From Haloarcula sp. CBA1129 (GTDB taxonomy: Archaea; Halobacteriota; Halobacteria; Halobacteriales; Haloarculaceae), in assembly GCF_008729015.1 (NCBI RefSeq), contig NZ_RKSM01000003.1, positions 62,001 through 126,000 on the forward strand: a stretch of 64,000 nucleotides of DNA, read 5' to 3'. The notes beneath the pieces are model-generated. The model searched no databases. It had not been told where the DNA came from and saw only the letters and a program-made list of their open reading frames with translations. The translations under genes and the position numbers were made by a program. Numbering within the stretch: position 1 is the first letter of the stretch; each line of letters starts with the position of its first letter. Positions 43,952-53,179 of the stretch are shown one piece after another.

Positions 43952-45178
43952 ATGGATGCGCCGACGCGTTCCGACGATGAGAGTCTCGCCCCGACGAGGG
44001 CGGAACAACGTAGCTCGGTTGCGACGGGTAGCGATCGACCGCTACTAGCGTTTTTTATACCGGACCTCTCCGTCGGCGGCGCGGAGCAAGTCGCAATCAC
44101 AATCGTGAACGGACTGGCGGAGCGCGGATACGATATCGACTTACTCCTGTCACGCGCGAGTGGGGAGCTCCAGTCGGAACTATCTGAACAGGTCTCCGTC
44201 GTTGAACTGCCACCGTCCAAGACGCCGGCAGTCGGGGTGGCCGCACATCTTCCGTCTCTCGTTTCATACTTACACAGAGAGAAACCGGCAGCGTTGTTCC
44301 CCCATCTCGAACATCCGAGTATCGTCTGTCTCACTATCAACAGGCTCCTCGACACCGATACCACCGTGATCCCGACCCAGCACTCCGCGTTCGGACACGG
44401 GGTCGAATCGACGCCGAAGGATCGGGTCGTCGAACGAGTCGTTCCACATCTCTATCCCGCTTCGGATCAAATAATCAGTGTCTCGGAAGGTGTCGCCGAC
44501 AGCCTCGTTAACCAGACACCGGTCGACAGGGGTGACGTGTCGGTTCTCCATAACCCCGTAGACGTTGAGCGCATCCGTGAGCGAGCCAGCCAGCCAGTTG
44601 ACCACGACTGGGTGGAAAACAGCGACCGAGACGTGGTCCTGTTTGTCGGCCGACATGCAGGCCAAAAGAACCTAAACGGATGGGTCCGTGCGTTCGAGCA
44701 AGTCGTCGACAGGAACCCAGACGTACGCGCGATAATCGCAGGCAAGGGGCAGTGCCGGGAGGACGTAGTGGCAACAGTTGAGCAACGTGGACTCTCGGAC
44801 GTGGTTTCACTCCCTGGATACGTCGATAACCCGTACCGGTATATGTCCAAGGCCGATACCTTCCTCCTCTCTTCGCGGTACGAGGGGCTGCCGACGGTGC
44901 TGATAGAGTGCTTGTCGGTCGGCTGTCCGGTCGTGTCGACGGACTGTCCGAGCGGTCCCCGCGAAATCCTCTCCGACGGGGAGTACGGAACACTGGTGCC
45001 AGTTGGTGACGTGGACGGATTGGCCAATGCAGTCTGTGACACGCTTGCTTCCCCACCCGACCCGGAGCGGTTACGGTCCCGCGCCGGCGATTTCTCGCCA
45101 CAACCCGTGTTTGATGAGTACGAGCGGTTCCTCACCGAATACGTCTTTGCAACCGAGTCAGCCGCGACCGTGCACTAG
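43952..45178 (+). CDS. Family 4 glycosyltransferase
   Basis: The 408-residue GT-B enzyme has the N-terminal FFIPDLSVGGAEQVAITIVN, the central VLFVGRHAGQKNLNGWVRAF, and the C-terminal sugar-nucleotide site ADTFLLSSRYEGLPTVLIEC with the E-x7-E motif. It is typical of GT4 galactosyl- or N-acetylhexosaminyltransferases of polysaccharide clusters. Its stop shares bases with the stop of the convergent GT4 gene, so the two genes end on the same bases. Confidence 0.93.
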   Translation: MDAPTRSDDESLAPTRAEQRSSVATGSDRPLLAFFIPDLSVGGAEQVAITIVNGLAERGYDIDLLLSRASGELQSELSEQVSVVELPPSKTPAVGVAAHLPSLVSYLHREKPAALFPHLEHPSIVCLTINRLLDTDTTVIPTQHSAFGHGVESTPKDRVVERVVPHLYPASDQIISVSEGVADSLVNQTPVDRGDVSVLHNPVDVERIRERASQPVDHDWVENSDRDVVLFVGRHAGQKNLNGWVRAFEQVVDRNPDVRAIIAGKGQCREDVVATVEQRGLSDVVSLPGYVDNPYRYMSKADTFLLSSRYEGLPTVLIECLSVGCPVVSTDCPSGPREILSDGEYGTLVPVGDVDGLANAVCDTLASPPDPERLRSRAGDFSPQPVFDEYERFLTEYVFATESAATVH

Positions 45179-46392
45179 TTCAGGACTTCACTCGACGGAA
45201 GTTCACCGCCGTCAATGATTGCTTCGTGGAGGGTTCTGAGTCGTCGACCGTGTGCTTCCCACGTCCATCCTTTCGACACCAGCCGTGTCTTGCCGTTTGC
45301 GCCCATTTGCTCTCGTTTTACAGGGTCATCGATGAGACTGTTCAGGGCGGTAACAAGCGCATCAGGGTCTTTCTCCGGAATCAGGAGGCCCGTCTCTCCA
45401 TCCTCAACCTGTTCTGGAATACCGGACACGGCAGAGGCGACGACTGCGGTCTCGCTGGCCATTGACTCGTAAATCGTGTTCGGTCGACCCTCAGCGTGGC
45501 TCGGCAGCATGAAGATGTCGGCGGCGGCGAACCAACGTCGGAGTCCTAGGGGAGGGACTTCCCAGAGGACCCGATAGTTATCGTGGTTGCTAGCTTTGAG
45601 CGCGCCGATAAGCTCCGTACGTAGGTCACCGTAATGGCCAACGAAAACGAACGCTACGTCGTCGCTACGGATATCGTCTAGAGCCTCGCATATCTCGTTG
45701 ATTCCCTTCCGCTCCGTGTACCCACCGCAGAACATGACGACAGTGGTATCCCGGTCGATACCCAGTTCTTGCCGAATCGCCCGTTCGTTGTCCGTCGGAT
45801 ACCGCGATGGATCCGCCCCGTTTGGAAGTACAGTCGCTTTCGGCGTGTCAGTGATTTCGTTTGCGATGCGGGCGAGTGACTCGCTGACACAGAAAACCCC
45901 GTCCGCGTAATCGAGCGTTCGCCTGATCTTTCTCCGACTGATCTGCGAGAGGTCGTAGAAATTGTTCAGAATCTTCCCGCGTCCCATTACCGTCAGCGGT
46001 ACGTCGTTGCTCCGGCAGTACGACGCTAACCCGTATCCGTCGTAATGAATGTGGCCGGCGTGGCAGATATCCGGGGTCTCGAAGTGCGTCGAGATGTACT
46101 CCGGGAGCATGTCCGCGAACGACCGCGACGAGAGCGTGTATTTAAACAGTTGTTGCGGCAATAGGTAGAGAAATCTGGGATAGTGGACTTCGTGGGAGTC
46201 GTAGTTGTGTCGACTCGGAATCTCGCCGAACTCTGAGTACGGGCCGGCTGGGGGGGCTCTCGGGCGCGGTGTGACGACGTCTACCTCGGTTTCTGTCCTA
46301 CTCAGTGCCCTGATGGAACGGAAATTGAACAGCCCCATGTAGGGATTGAACGGGTCAGGATGGTTCATCGCGCTTACGACCGCACGGTACAT
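45175..46392 (-). CDS. Family 4 glycosyltransferase
   Basis: This 405-residue GT-B enzyme begins with an N-terminal NPYMGLFNFRSIRAL acceptor-side block. It then has CHAGHIHYDGYGLASYC, VMFCGGYTERKGINEICEAL, and the donor site AADIFMLPSHAEGRPNTIYE. It belongs to GT4. Several in-frame ATGs lie upstream; 46392 is chosen because the first strand starts just after it. It is the only gene of this stretch on the minus strand, and its 3' end overlaps the plus-strand GT4 by four bases. Confidence 0.9.
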   Translation of the reverse strand: MYRAVVSAMNHPDPFNPYMGLFNFRSIRALSRTETEVDVVTPRPRAPPAGPYSEFGEIPSRHNYDSHEVHYPRFLYLLPQQLFKYTLSSRSFADMLPEYISTHFETPDICHAGHIHYDGYGLASYCRSNDVPLTVMGRGKILNNFYDLSQISRRKIRRTLDYADGVFCVSESLARIANEITDTPKATVLPNGADPSRYPTDNERAIRQELGIDRDTTVVMFCGGYTERKGINEICEALDDIRSDDVAFVFVGHYGDLRTELIGALKASNHDNYRVLWEVPPLGLRRWFAAADIFMLPSHAEGRPNTIYESMASETAVVASAVSGIPEQVEDGETGLLIPEKDPDALVTALNSLIDDPVKREQMGANGKTRLVSKGWTWEAHGRRLRTLHEAIIDGGELPSSEVLN

Positions 46393-46575
46393 GAACGATA
46401 GCTGGCAGGGTTGCTCATTAAGTATGCATCTGATACTCACCGTCCTGCTTGCTGCCGACATCGCCGAAACTAGCCAGCCGAGGATACCTTTGTACGCGTC
46501 TCTGAGAGAGAAGAGAGACGAGACACTGCATAGCTGATGTTCGGATGGTCCGTTCAGGGGGGTTCCAAGTAGAAG

Positions 46576-46584
46576 ATATATAAC
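46576..46584 (+). promoter_or_regulatory. TATA box of the sulfatase-like gene
   Basis: ATATATAAC lies about 33 bases before the GTG at 46613 and only about 12 bases before the TTG at 46592. Transcription would begin near 46606, so the GTG is the usable start. Confidence 0.5.
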
Positions 46585-46612
46585 TATACTATTGACTCCA
46601 AATGTCCGTGCC

Positions 46613-47605
46613 GTGAAGACTAATATACGCGATTGGCTGCGAACTCTGACGGGGGGCCAAGTCGACGGGAGCGAGGAAGGGCTCCGGTATTTTTTAGGCG
46701 GAGGTTACAACGGCATTTATTTTTCGCTGACTACGCAGCACCCGCTCGGCACGAACATCTACGAAAAGGAGTGGGACTTGCTTATTGTGTTGGACGCCTG
46801 CCGGGTAGACGCTTTGCGGGAAGTCGCGCCCGAGTTCGAGTTCATCAACGGGGTCGATAGCATCTGGTCCTTGGGGAGCTCTTCACACGAGTGGCTGTGT
46901 AAGACTTTTACTGAGGAGTATGCCAACGAGATATCCGAGACGGCATACATCTCCACGAACCCACATACACAGCCGACGTTCGAAGAAGGCAAACGGCCGC
47001 CCCGAAAGTATATCACGCCGGTTACGTGGGCAGACTGGAGTGTGGTGGACGAAAGCCAGTTCAAGCTCCTGAAACAGCTCTCTCGGCACCATCGGTATGA
47101 GGATCACTTCGATACAATTCCGCCGAACGTCGTGACCGATCAGGCGATTTCAGCGGGACGGGACCTCGAATACGAGCGAATGATACTCCATTACTATCAG
47201 CCCCATCGTCCGCATGTAGCGTCTGCGTATAGGGACCAGCGGGATATATCCGACGCTGAAGATCATCCGTGGGAAGCTATCCAGCGCGGGGAGATATCTA
47301 AACAGGACGCTTGGGAGAACTATTTGGATAATCTGCGACTGGTTCTCGGTTCGATCCGTCGGCTGCTCGAGAACATCGACGCGGAGCGGGTCGCCATCAC
47401 TGCCGATCACGGCGAGCTATTCGGAGAGATGAAACAGTACGGACATCCCGAGGGAATACCACATCCCAATCTCAAGAAAGTCCCGTGGGCCGTTACGTCT
47501 GCCACAGATCGAGAAACGAGTACGCCACGTGTAGCCGTCACAGAACAGGAGAAGCCTTCGAAGGCGGATGTAGAGGACCGACTGGAGCATCTCGGTTACA
47601 TATAG
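46613..47605 (+). CDS. Sulfatase-like hydrolase of the alkaline phosphatase superfamily
   Basis: A 330-residue protein with DLLIVLDACRVDALREV (first metal-binding Asp), a serine-rich candidate nucleophile site SLGSSSHEWL, HYYQPHRPHV, and the metal-binding VAITADHGELFGE. The Cys-x-Pro-x-Arg motif of true sulfatases is absent, so it more likely transfers or removes phosphoryl groups such as phosphoglycerol on a glycan or lipid. No signal peptide is seen, so it acts inside the cell or uses an unknown route. The start is GTG at 46613, set by the TATA box. Confidence 0.82.
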   Translation: MKTNIRDWLRTLTGGQVDGSEEGLRYFLGGGYNGIYFSLTTQHPLGTNIYEKEWDLLIVLDACRVDALREVAPEFEFINGVDSIWSLGSSSHEWLCKTFTEEYANEISETAYISTNPHTQPTFEEGKRPPRKYITPVTWADWSVVDESQFKLLKQLSRHHRYEDHFDTIPPNVVTDQAISAGRDLEYERMILHYYQPHRPHVASAYRDQRDISDAEDHPWEAIQRGEISKQDAWENYLDNLRLVLGSIRRLLENIDAERVAITADHGELFGEMKQYGHPEGIPHPNLKKVPWAVTSATDRETSTPRVAVTEQEKPSKADVEDRLEHLGYI

Positions 47606-47781
47606 TGTTCTCATCGCCTCCGACTGTAGTGGCACCTACTGCAAGCCACTCTCAGTGGCTAGTCGGCAGTAGAGAAGATGAACTGGTACGTATATTGCTT
47701 TCAAGAAGCTACATCGAACAATCAAATACCTATATAAAGTAACAATTTATAATACCGTACTCGGGTCGAATTCGGTAGAGT
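47606..47781. promoter_or_regulatory. Intergenic region with promoter for the beta-helix locus
   Basis: TTTATAATAC at about 47746-47755 lies near 30 bases before the ATG at 47782. The expected transcript therefore starts just before the small frame and runs into the beta-helix gene. Confidence 0.4.
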
Positions 47782-48048
47782 ATGTTAAGACCGAATTACT
47801 TTTCGAAGGAAGCTGCTACTGGGGCGAGAAGAAAGGTTGCAACGCACGAGACAGAGTCACGGAAAGGCGGGGAAACTGGGACTATAACGGTAATTAGGAA
47901 GCAGTTTACCGTGTGTAAACAAATAACGGCAGACACGGTTTCGGCTGCTATCCTCGAAGAGAACGCACCCACCGTCGCCGGAACGTGGGCCGCTCGGAAG
48001 ACTGGGATGGACACGTTCGACGAGTCGCGTCAGGGAGGTTTCCAATGA
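47782..48048 (+). CDS. Possible small leader protein before the beta-helix gene (88 residues)
   Basis: The frame reads MLRPNYFSKEAATGARRKVA at its start and has no hydrophobic segment or known domain. It follows the only good TATA box here, and its stop TGA overlaps the ATG of the beta-helix gene (ATGA), a classic coupled pair. That favours expression, although codon use is indifferent. It may be what is left of the original N-terminal exporting part of the downstream protein after frameshift or replacement. Confidence 0.4.
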   Translation: MLRPNYFSKEAATGARRKVATHETESRKGGETGTITVIRKQFTVCKQITADTVSAAILEENAPTVAGTWAARKTGMDTFDESRQGGFQ

Positions 48049-50912
48049 CCAGACCAGACTACGTGCCCGACAGTGCTGAGGACATTACCAGTCACGGAAT
48101 TGGTAGCGACCACAATCCCAGCGATCCGGACCTCTCGTCTGCACGGGAGGTTTTAAACGCGATTCACAGCGCAATGGAGGCTGCTGGGCCCAACGGGTCG
48201 ATATTCGTTCCGGCAGGAACCTACTACTTCGGCAGTGAGGACGTCTACAGCCTCATCGAACTGGGTGGCAGCCAACCGCGTGGTATCTCAGTGTACGGTG
48301 AGGGGCCCGATACGTCCACACTTGCAGTGACCGAACACATGGACCCTGCGGTCATCTCGAACCAGACGGCGTTCATCTACGATGGGGACGCAGACCACGG
48401 GGACGTCGAAGTCCGCGGGTTTACACTGGATGTAAATGCCCCGAATCTGGGCAATTTGAATCAGCACAGTGGCGGAGCAGACGGGTTCTCGCTTGCCGGT
48501 GATCCCCTGTCGTTCTCGCTGTACAATGTTCGGATTACGGACACTTATACACGAGGTATTAGATGTCGGCAGTTCCTCTCATCGGCGAGATACTGTACCC
48601 TCGAGCAAATCGGGATCGAATATCACAAGGACAGCGGTTCGAACACTCATCCGTTTGACTCGCTACAGACGCCGAAAGGCAACACCACCGTCATCGAAAA
48701 CTGTAAAATAAAGAACTGTCCGGGAAGCGCAATAAATATCCGCTACAACGACGGAACGTATCGGATCAGAAATGTGTACGCCGCTGGCACGGGTAGTCAG
48801 TTCCTCAAACTCTCTGCAGGGGAGACGGTTGAGCTGCGCCGCATCAACCACACAGCGTACACGTCGGAACTGGAATCACTGCTCCCGGATGAACCGAACG
48901 ACGGGTTCCTCGGACGCCACTTCATCCAGAGTCTGGGTGATCGCGGAGACGCCAACGTGACTCTGGATATGGAGCAGATATCGACGAAGAACCACACGTC
49001 CTACGCGTTCCAAGTTCGTGATACGGTGGGTGGTCCATCGGATCTCACCTGGGTCGGCGACAGGATCGCATTCGCCGGCTCGAATATGTACACCGACGAC
49101 GAGGTCATCCGCGATCGACAGGGTGTGGCGTTCCGGAACGTTGACGTGGGCGAAATGTCGGTTCACGACAGCGATGCGAAGGTGTTCGAAACTGAGGACT
49201 CGGATGGGTCTATTGCCACGCTTTCGACGGGCAATGTCGATGACCTCGGAAACACGGGAGGTATCGATATCGGCAGCCATCTGTCGGGCGGAAGTCCATT
49301 GAACGTAGACGTTCCAGCCGAGGACGAGGTAGGAGCACAGGGTCAGCGCAGCACCGAAGAAGAGACGACCCAGACCGAAACCGAGGAAGAGTCACAGAGC
49401 AGTCTTCCAGACTGGACAGCCCGGTGGGATGGCGACCCATCAGAGTGGTCGGTCGTTTCTGGCGATTCGAACACCGGCAACGCGTACGTCGAATTCAGTG
49501 CCAGTTCGGCTGACTCACACGCACTGTCTTGGGACGCCGTCAGCGAGCACACTGACACTGAGGTTCTCGGGCTGGTTCGCGTCGGGTCGGAAAACAGCGG
49601 CAATGATGGTTGGGGCCGCCTAATCGGACGTGGAGGCGTCGACACCAACGGAAACATGCTCGGCTATTCGGCGTGGTTCGTTCGACACGATGGCGACATC
49701 AAGCTCCGAGTCGAGAAGGATGTCGGCGGGTCACAGACCACACTCGCCGAAACCGCGGCCACTGCCAACCCCCTTGACGAATGGAGCTATCTCCGGCTTC
49801 GCATCGAGGGCTCGTCCGTGAAAGCCAAGAACTGGAGCTATGGAACCACAGAGCCGGACTCGTGGGATATCGAGGTAACCGATAGGGATGTCACTGACCC
49901 TGGATGGACCGGGATCGGGTCTTGGTCGGGCGATGTACAACTGTTTGACTTCTTCAGCGTCGGTACAAACGGTGAACCGGCGAGGCTCGATAACGCCAGA
50001 CCGGAGATAACGTGGCGACAACCGCTCTCTGAGGAGACAGTCGACGGCACAGTCACCCTGAAAATCGCTGCGACCGACGCCGAAGACGCTGCCGGCTCCC
50101 TCGATGTGGAGTACCGCGTTGACGGGAACGCTTGGTCGACTGCGTCGTACAACTCTAACACGGGGCACTACGAGGACTCTTGGGACACCGCTGCGCTGTC
50201 GGATGGTACTCATACGCTTGACGCCAGAGTGACCGACTCAGTCGGGAATACTGATTCGAGCAGCATTACAGTCACCACTGATAACGGTGGGGCCGGCCCT
50301 GCTGTCGACAGTCTCTCGGTTTCGGAGGTCGAGACCGACACCGCGGATGCAGGATTCGCAATCGACTGGGGTGTCAGCGACCCGGACGGAGACCTCTCGA
50401 CCGTCGACGTCGGCCTGTATGACGAAACCGACAACGAGCAGGAAGACGTCAACAGTGTCGATATCTCCGGTAATTCGGCAACCGGTACAACCGAACTGAC
50501 GGCGAGCGGAGACAGTGGCTCCGGAAACGAGTACACCATCGTACTGACTGCGACGGACACCAAGGGGAACGGTACGTCCGCTACCGAGGAGGCGTCCGCG
50601 TCGGGAGACAACTCGAAACCACAGATCGGTCGGTTCAGCGTTTCGGAGTCACAACAAGGCGACGGCAGAGCTGACATCACCGTCGTGTGGGACGTGTATA
50701 GCAACGATAGCGACCTTCAGTCGGTTACGATCGATGTCGCCGACTCGAATGCCACAGTCGAGGGTGTTCAGTGGAACGTCAGCGGGAATACGGCCTCGGA
50801 CATCGATATGTTCAACATCGACCAAGTGAGCGTGACCAACTACGACATCGCGCTTACCGTGGTCAATAGTAACGGAGAATCAGTTTCCGCAACCAAGTCC
50901 GTGACCGTCTGA
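48045..50912 (+). CDS. Right-handed beta-helix protein with LamG-like and Ig-like C-terminal domains
   Basis: The 955-residue acidic protein starts as a pectate-lyase-superfamily beta-helix over residues 1-430 (NGSIFVPAGTYYFGSEDVYS, ISVYGEGPDTSTLAV, VIENCKIKNCPGSAINIRYN). A Glu/Thr linker near residue 440 and a concanavalin/LamG-like domain at 455-645 follow. Then comes an Ig-like domain (ITWRQPLSEETVDGTVTLKI) and two related C-terminal repeats (VDSLSVSEVETDTADAGFAI and IGRFSVSESQQGDGRADITV). It probably binds or trims surface glycan. Unlike its paralogue 2.3 kb downstream, it has no signal peptide at the chosen start. Confidence 0.82.
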   Translation: MTRPDYVPDSAEDITSHGIGSDHNPSDPDLSSAREVLNAIHSAMEAAGPNGSIFVPAGTYYFGSEDVYSLIELGGSQPRGISVYGEGPDTSTLAVTEHMDPAVISNQTAFIYDGDADHGDVEVRGFTLDVNAPNLGNLNQHSGGADGFSLAGDPLSFSLYNVRITDTYTRGIRCRQFLSSARYCTLEQIGIEYHKDSGSNTHPFDSLQTPKGNTTVIENCKIKNCPGSAINIRYNDGTYRIRNVYAAGTGSQFLKLSAGETVELRRINHTAYTSELESLLPDEPNDGFLGRHFIQSLGDRGDANVTLDMEQISTKNHTSYAFQVRDTVGGPSDLTWVGDRIAFAGSNMYTDDEVIRDRQGVAFRNVDVGEMSVHDSDAKVFETEDSDGSIATLSTGNVDDLGNTGGIDIGSHLSGGSPLNVDVPAEDEVGAQGQRSTEEETTQTETEEESQSSLPDWTARWDGDPSEWSVVSGDSNTGNAYVEFSASSADSHALSWDAVSEHTDTEVLGLVRVGSENSGNDGWGRLIGRGGVDTNGNMLGYSAWFVRHDGDIKLRVEKDVGGSQTTLAETAATANPLDEWSYLRLRIEGSSVKAKNWSYGTTEPDSWDIEVTDRDVTDPGWTGIGSWSGDVQLFDFFSVGTNGEPARLDNARPEITWRQPLSEETVDGTVTLKIAATDAEDAAGSLDVEYRVDGNAWSTASYNSNTGHYEDSWDTAALSDGTHTLDARVTDSVGNTDSSSITVTTDNGGAGPAVDSLSVSEVETDTADAGFAIDWGVSDPDGDLSTVDVGLYDETDNEQEDVNSVDISGNSATGTTELTASGDSGSGNEYTIVLTATDTKGNGTSATEEASASGDNSKPQIGRFSVSESQQGDGRADITVVWDVYSNDSDLQSVTIDVADSNATVEGVQWNVSGNTASDIDMFNIDQVSVTNYDIALTVVNSNGESVSATKSVTV

Positions 50913-51182
50913 AAGCGACTTCCTGTCTGTCGATTTCGGCATCAGCAAGTGACCACGGTTCGAGCGGACCTCGCTTTTCGGTCTTGTATTTGCGAGGTGG
51001 AATAGAGCGACCAGACGGATCGATAGCGACGGTGACGCAGACGGTGATCGGGTTAGGAGCGTCCTAACAATGATATGGACTATTCTACGGATATAGTACG
51101 AATGATGGGGGCGCTCTCTACGGTTACCAGACCGGTCTGTACAAATAATAGGTGGTTGAGCGGTGTCTTTGGGTGAGAATTT
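50913..51182. other. Intergenic region between beta-helix and membrane protein genes
   Basis: No gene is seen. TAATAGGTGG-type AT-rich sequence lies 30-40 bases before the next ATG, but there is no strong TATA match. Confidence 0.35.
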
Positions 51183-52988
51183 ATGAACGAAAACTCCGAA
51201 CACGCTGGGTTCGTTCACTCGCGATCCTCCGGAGCCATCGCAGTCATCGGCGTCTTGCTACTCGTGGTATCGACGGCAATCGTGCTGACGACACCACCGG
51301 CCACCGAGTACGAGATATCCCTCTATGAATCGTACCCTGCTCCGTTCTGGGGCTGTGTCATCGGGTCGCTGTTCGCCGGTTCGCTGCTGATATTCGGGAG
51401 CATCGGGAACCCGGACGAACGGTCGTGGGTCTTCGGCACCTTGCTGATGTTGGCGACCGATGCGTTGTTGCTACTGATGCCTCTCATACGGGGCTACGTC
51501 ATGTACGGTGACGCCGACCCCCTGACACACCTAGGGTACGTACAGGACATCGTCAACACCGGAACCACCGGGGCGAACATCTATCCGCTCGCCCATCTGC
51601 TCGTGTTCGCCACCGCCGACGCGACCGGACTGGAGGCTATGACACTGGCGATGCTGACACCGGTGTTTTTTTCCGCAGTGTATTTCGGTGGGATGATTTA
51701 CCTTCTGTTTCAGGTGACGGATTCCCGACAGGGGTTCCTCTTGGGCCTCCCCTTCGTTTTGCTCCCGATACTCGGATACAGCCATCTGCTGTTTCGCCCA
51801 TTCGACTTCAGCATCCTGCTCATACCGGTCGTCCTGTATCTGTTTTTCAAGAGCCAGCGACATCCAACTCCTGCAATCAGAGCGATGCTTGTACTCACGC
51901 TCTTGAGCCTCCTCCTGTATCACCCGCTGACCGCCGTGTTCGTCACGGGAATATTCCTGCTGTACTACGTCGTGCAGTACGTACCACAAATAAAGACAAT
52001 ATATCGGAGTCCAACGAGCAGTTTCGGGCTATCGCTTGCAATAATCGTGAGTTGGTACTCCAACTTCCCCGGGGTCATATTGCGGTTCGACACCATCTAT
52101 CGGGTCCTGTTCGGAACCGGAAACAGCGATGCACCCGTCCAAGCGTACGCCCAGACCGCAACTGAAGCGACGCCTGCCCTGATCGACATTGTTTGGTTCA
52201 TTACGTTCCGGTTCGGGACCGAGTTGGTACTGTTTTTCCTCGGAGGGGGACTGTTCGGGGTCGCGCTCCTTCTTAGCGTCAGGAAACGGTACGGACTGAA
52301 TACGCGGACGACCGTGATGGGTGCGGTCATGGGTGTGTTCGGAATTGTTGGGCTTTTGTTCCTCCTTCTCGACTTGATCGTCACACAGGAACGACCTTGG
52401 CAAGTGGCCAAGATCGGTGCGGTGCTCCTGCTTGGCCCCTTATTTCGCATCTTCTGGAGTCGGCACAAGCAGCGTAGTCAATCGATTGCCCGCGGTGCGA
52501 AGTCGGCCGTCACCGTCACAATACTGGTACTCGTCGTGCTGTCTACGCTCACCCTGTACCCGTCACCTCTGTCGGGGATGACCAACGACCAAGTCACGGC
52601 GATGGAGGTCGAGGGGAGCCAGTGGCTGACCGAACGCGAGACCGGGGATAGGGAACTCTATCACTTTGATATAGAGTACCGGCGATTCCACCACGCAGAG
52701 CACGGCGTCAGCGGGGAGTTGCCGTTCTGGGAACAGTTCCTCCCGCCACATTTCAATTACACTACCAACCGATACTTCGGTCAGAACTACGACACCGAGA
52801 AGTACGTAATGATCAATAGAAAAGGGCGCATCTTCTACCAGAAGACGTACCCGGATTACCCGGAAAGATGGAAGTACACCTCGCAGGACTTCCAACGGTT
52901 TAACCGGGACAGAACCGTTGACCGCTCCTACGACAACGGCGATATCAGGATTTACTTGGCCAACGGAACCAGAGCGCAAGGAGCGTAA
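51183..52988 (+). CDS. Large polytopic membrane protein, GT-C glycosyltransferase-like
   Basis: The 601-residue protein has about twelve to thirteen hydrophobic helices in its first 470 residues, with the loop RGYVMYGDADPLTHLGYVQD after the third helix. A C-terminal extracytoplasmic domain (about 120 residues) is rich in Tyr and Arg. The acidic first large loop (D-A-D) and the many helices match the layout of lipid-phosphate-sugar-dependent GT-C transferases or of membrane glycan polymerases, but I cannot place it in a named family. It sits between two paralogous beta-helix genes. Confidence 0.78.
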   Translation: MNENSEHAGFVHSRSSGAIAVIGVLLLVVSTAIVLTTPPATEYEISLYESYPAPFWGCVIGSLFAGSLLIFGSIGNPDERSWVFGTLLMLATDALLLLMPLIRGYVMYGDADPLTHLGYVQDIVNTGTTGANIYPLAHLLVFATADATGLEAMTLAMLTPVFFSAVYFGGMIYLLFQVTDSRQGFLLGLPFVLLPILGYSHLLFRPFDFSILLIPVVLYLFFKSQRHPTPAIRAMLVLTLLSLLLYHPLTAVFVTGIFLLYYVVQYVPQIKTIYRSPTSSFGLSLAIIVSWYSNFPGVILRFDTIYRVLFGTGNSDAPVQAYAQTATEATPALIDIVWFITFRFGTELVLFFLGGGLFGVALLLSVRKRYGLNTRTTVMGAVMGVFGIVGLLFLLLDLIVTQERPWQVAKIGAVLLLGPLFRIFWSRHKQRSQSIARGAKSAVTVTILVLVVLSTLTLYPSPLSGMTNDQVTAMEVEGSQWLTERETGDRELYHFDIEYRRFHHAEHGVSGELPFWEQFLPPHFNYTTNRYFGQNYDTEKYVMINRKGRIFYQKTYPDYPERWKYTSQDFQRFNRDRTVDRSYDNGDIRIYLANGTRAQGA

Positions 52989-53179
52989 CTGTAGTAGTAA
53001 GCGAAAGCCGCCGCAAACGGATCATATCACGTCGTACAGTCAGTGAGTCCACGCTCACTCGTTACTGTAGAGCGTTTGACCCGGGCTGTGCGTCGGCGGT
53101 CGGCCCGCGTGCATAACCTAGTTGGTAATCAACTGTAGAGCAGTGGACTCGTAATCAGCCAATTGACGAAGGGCCACTG

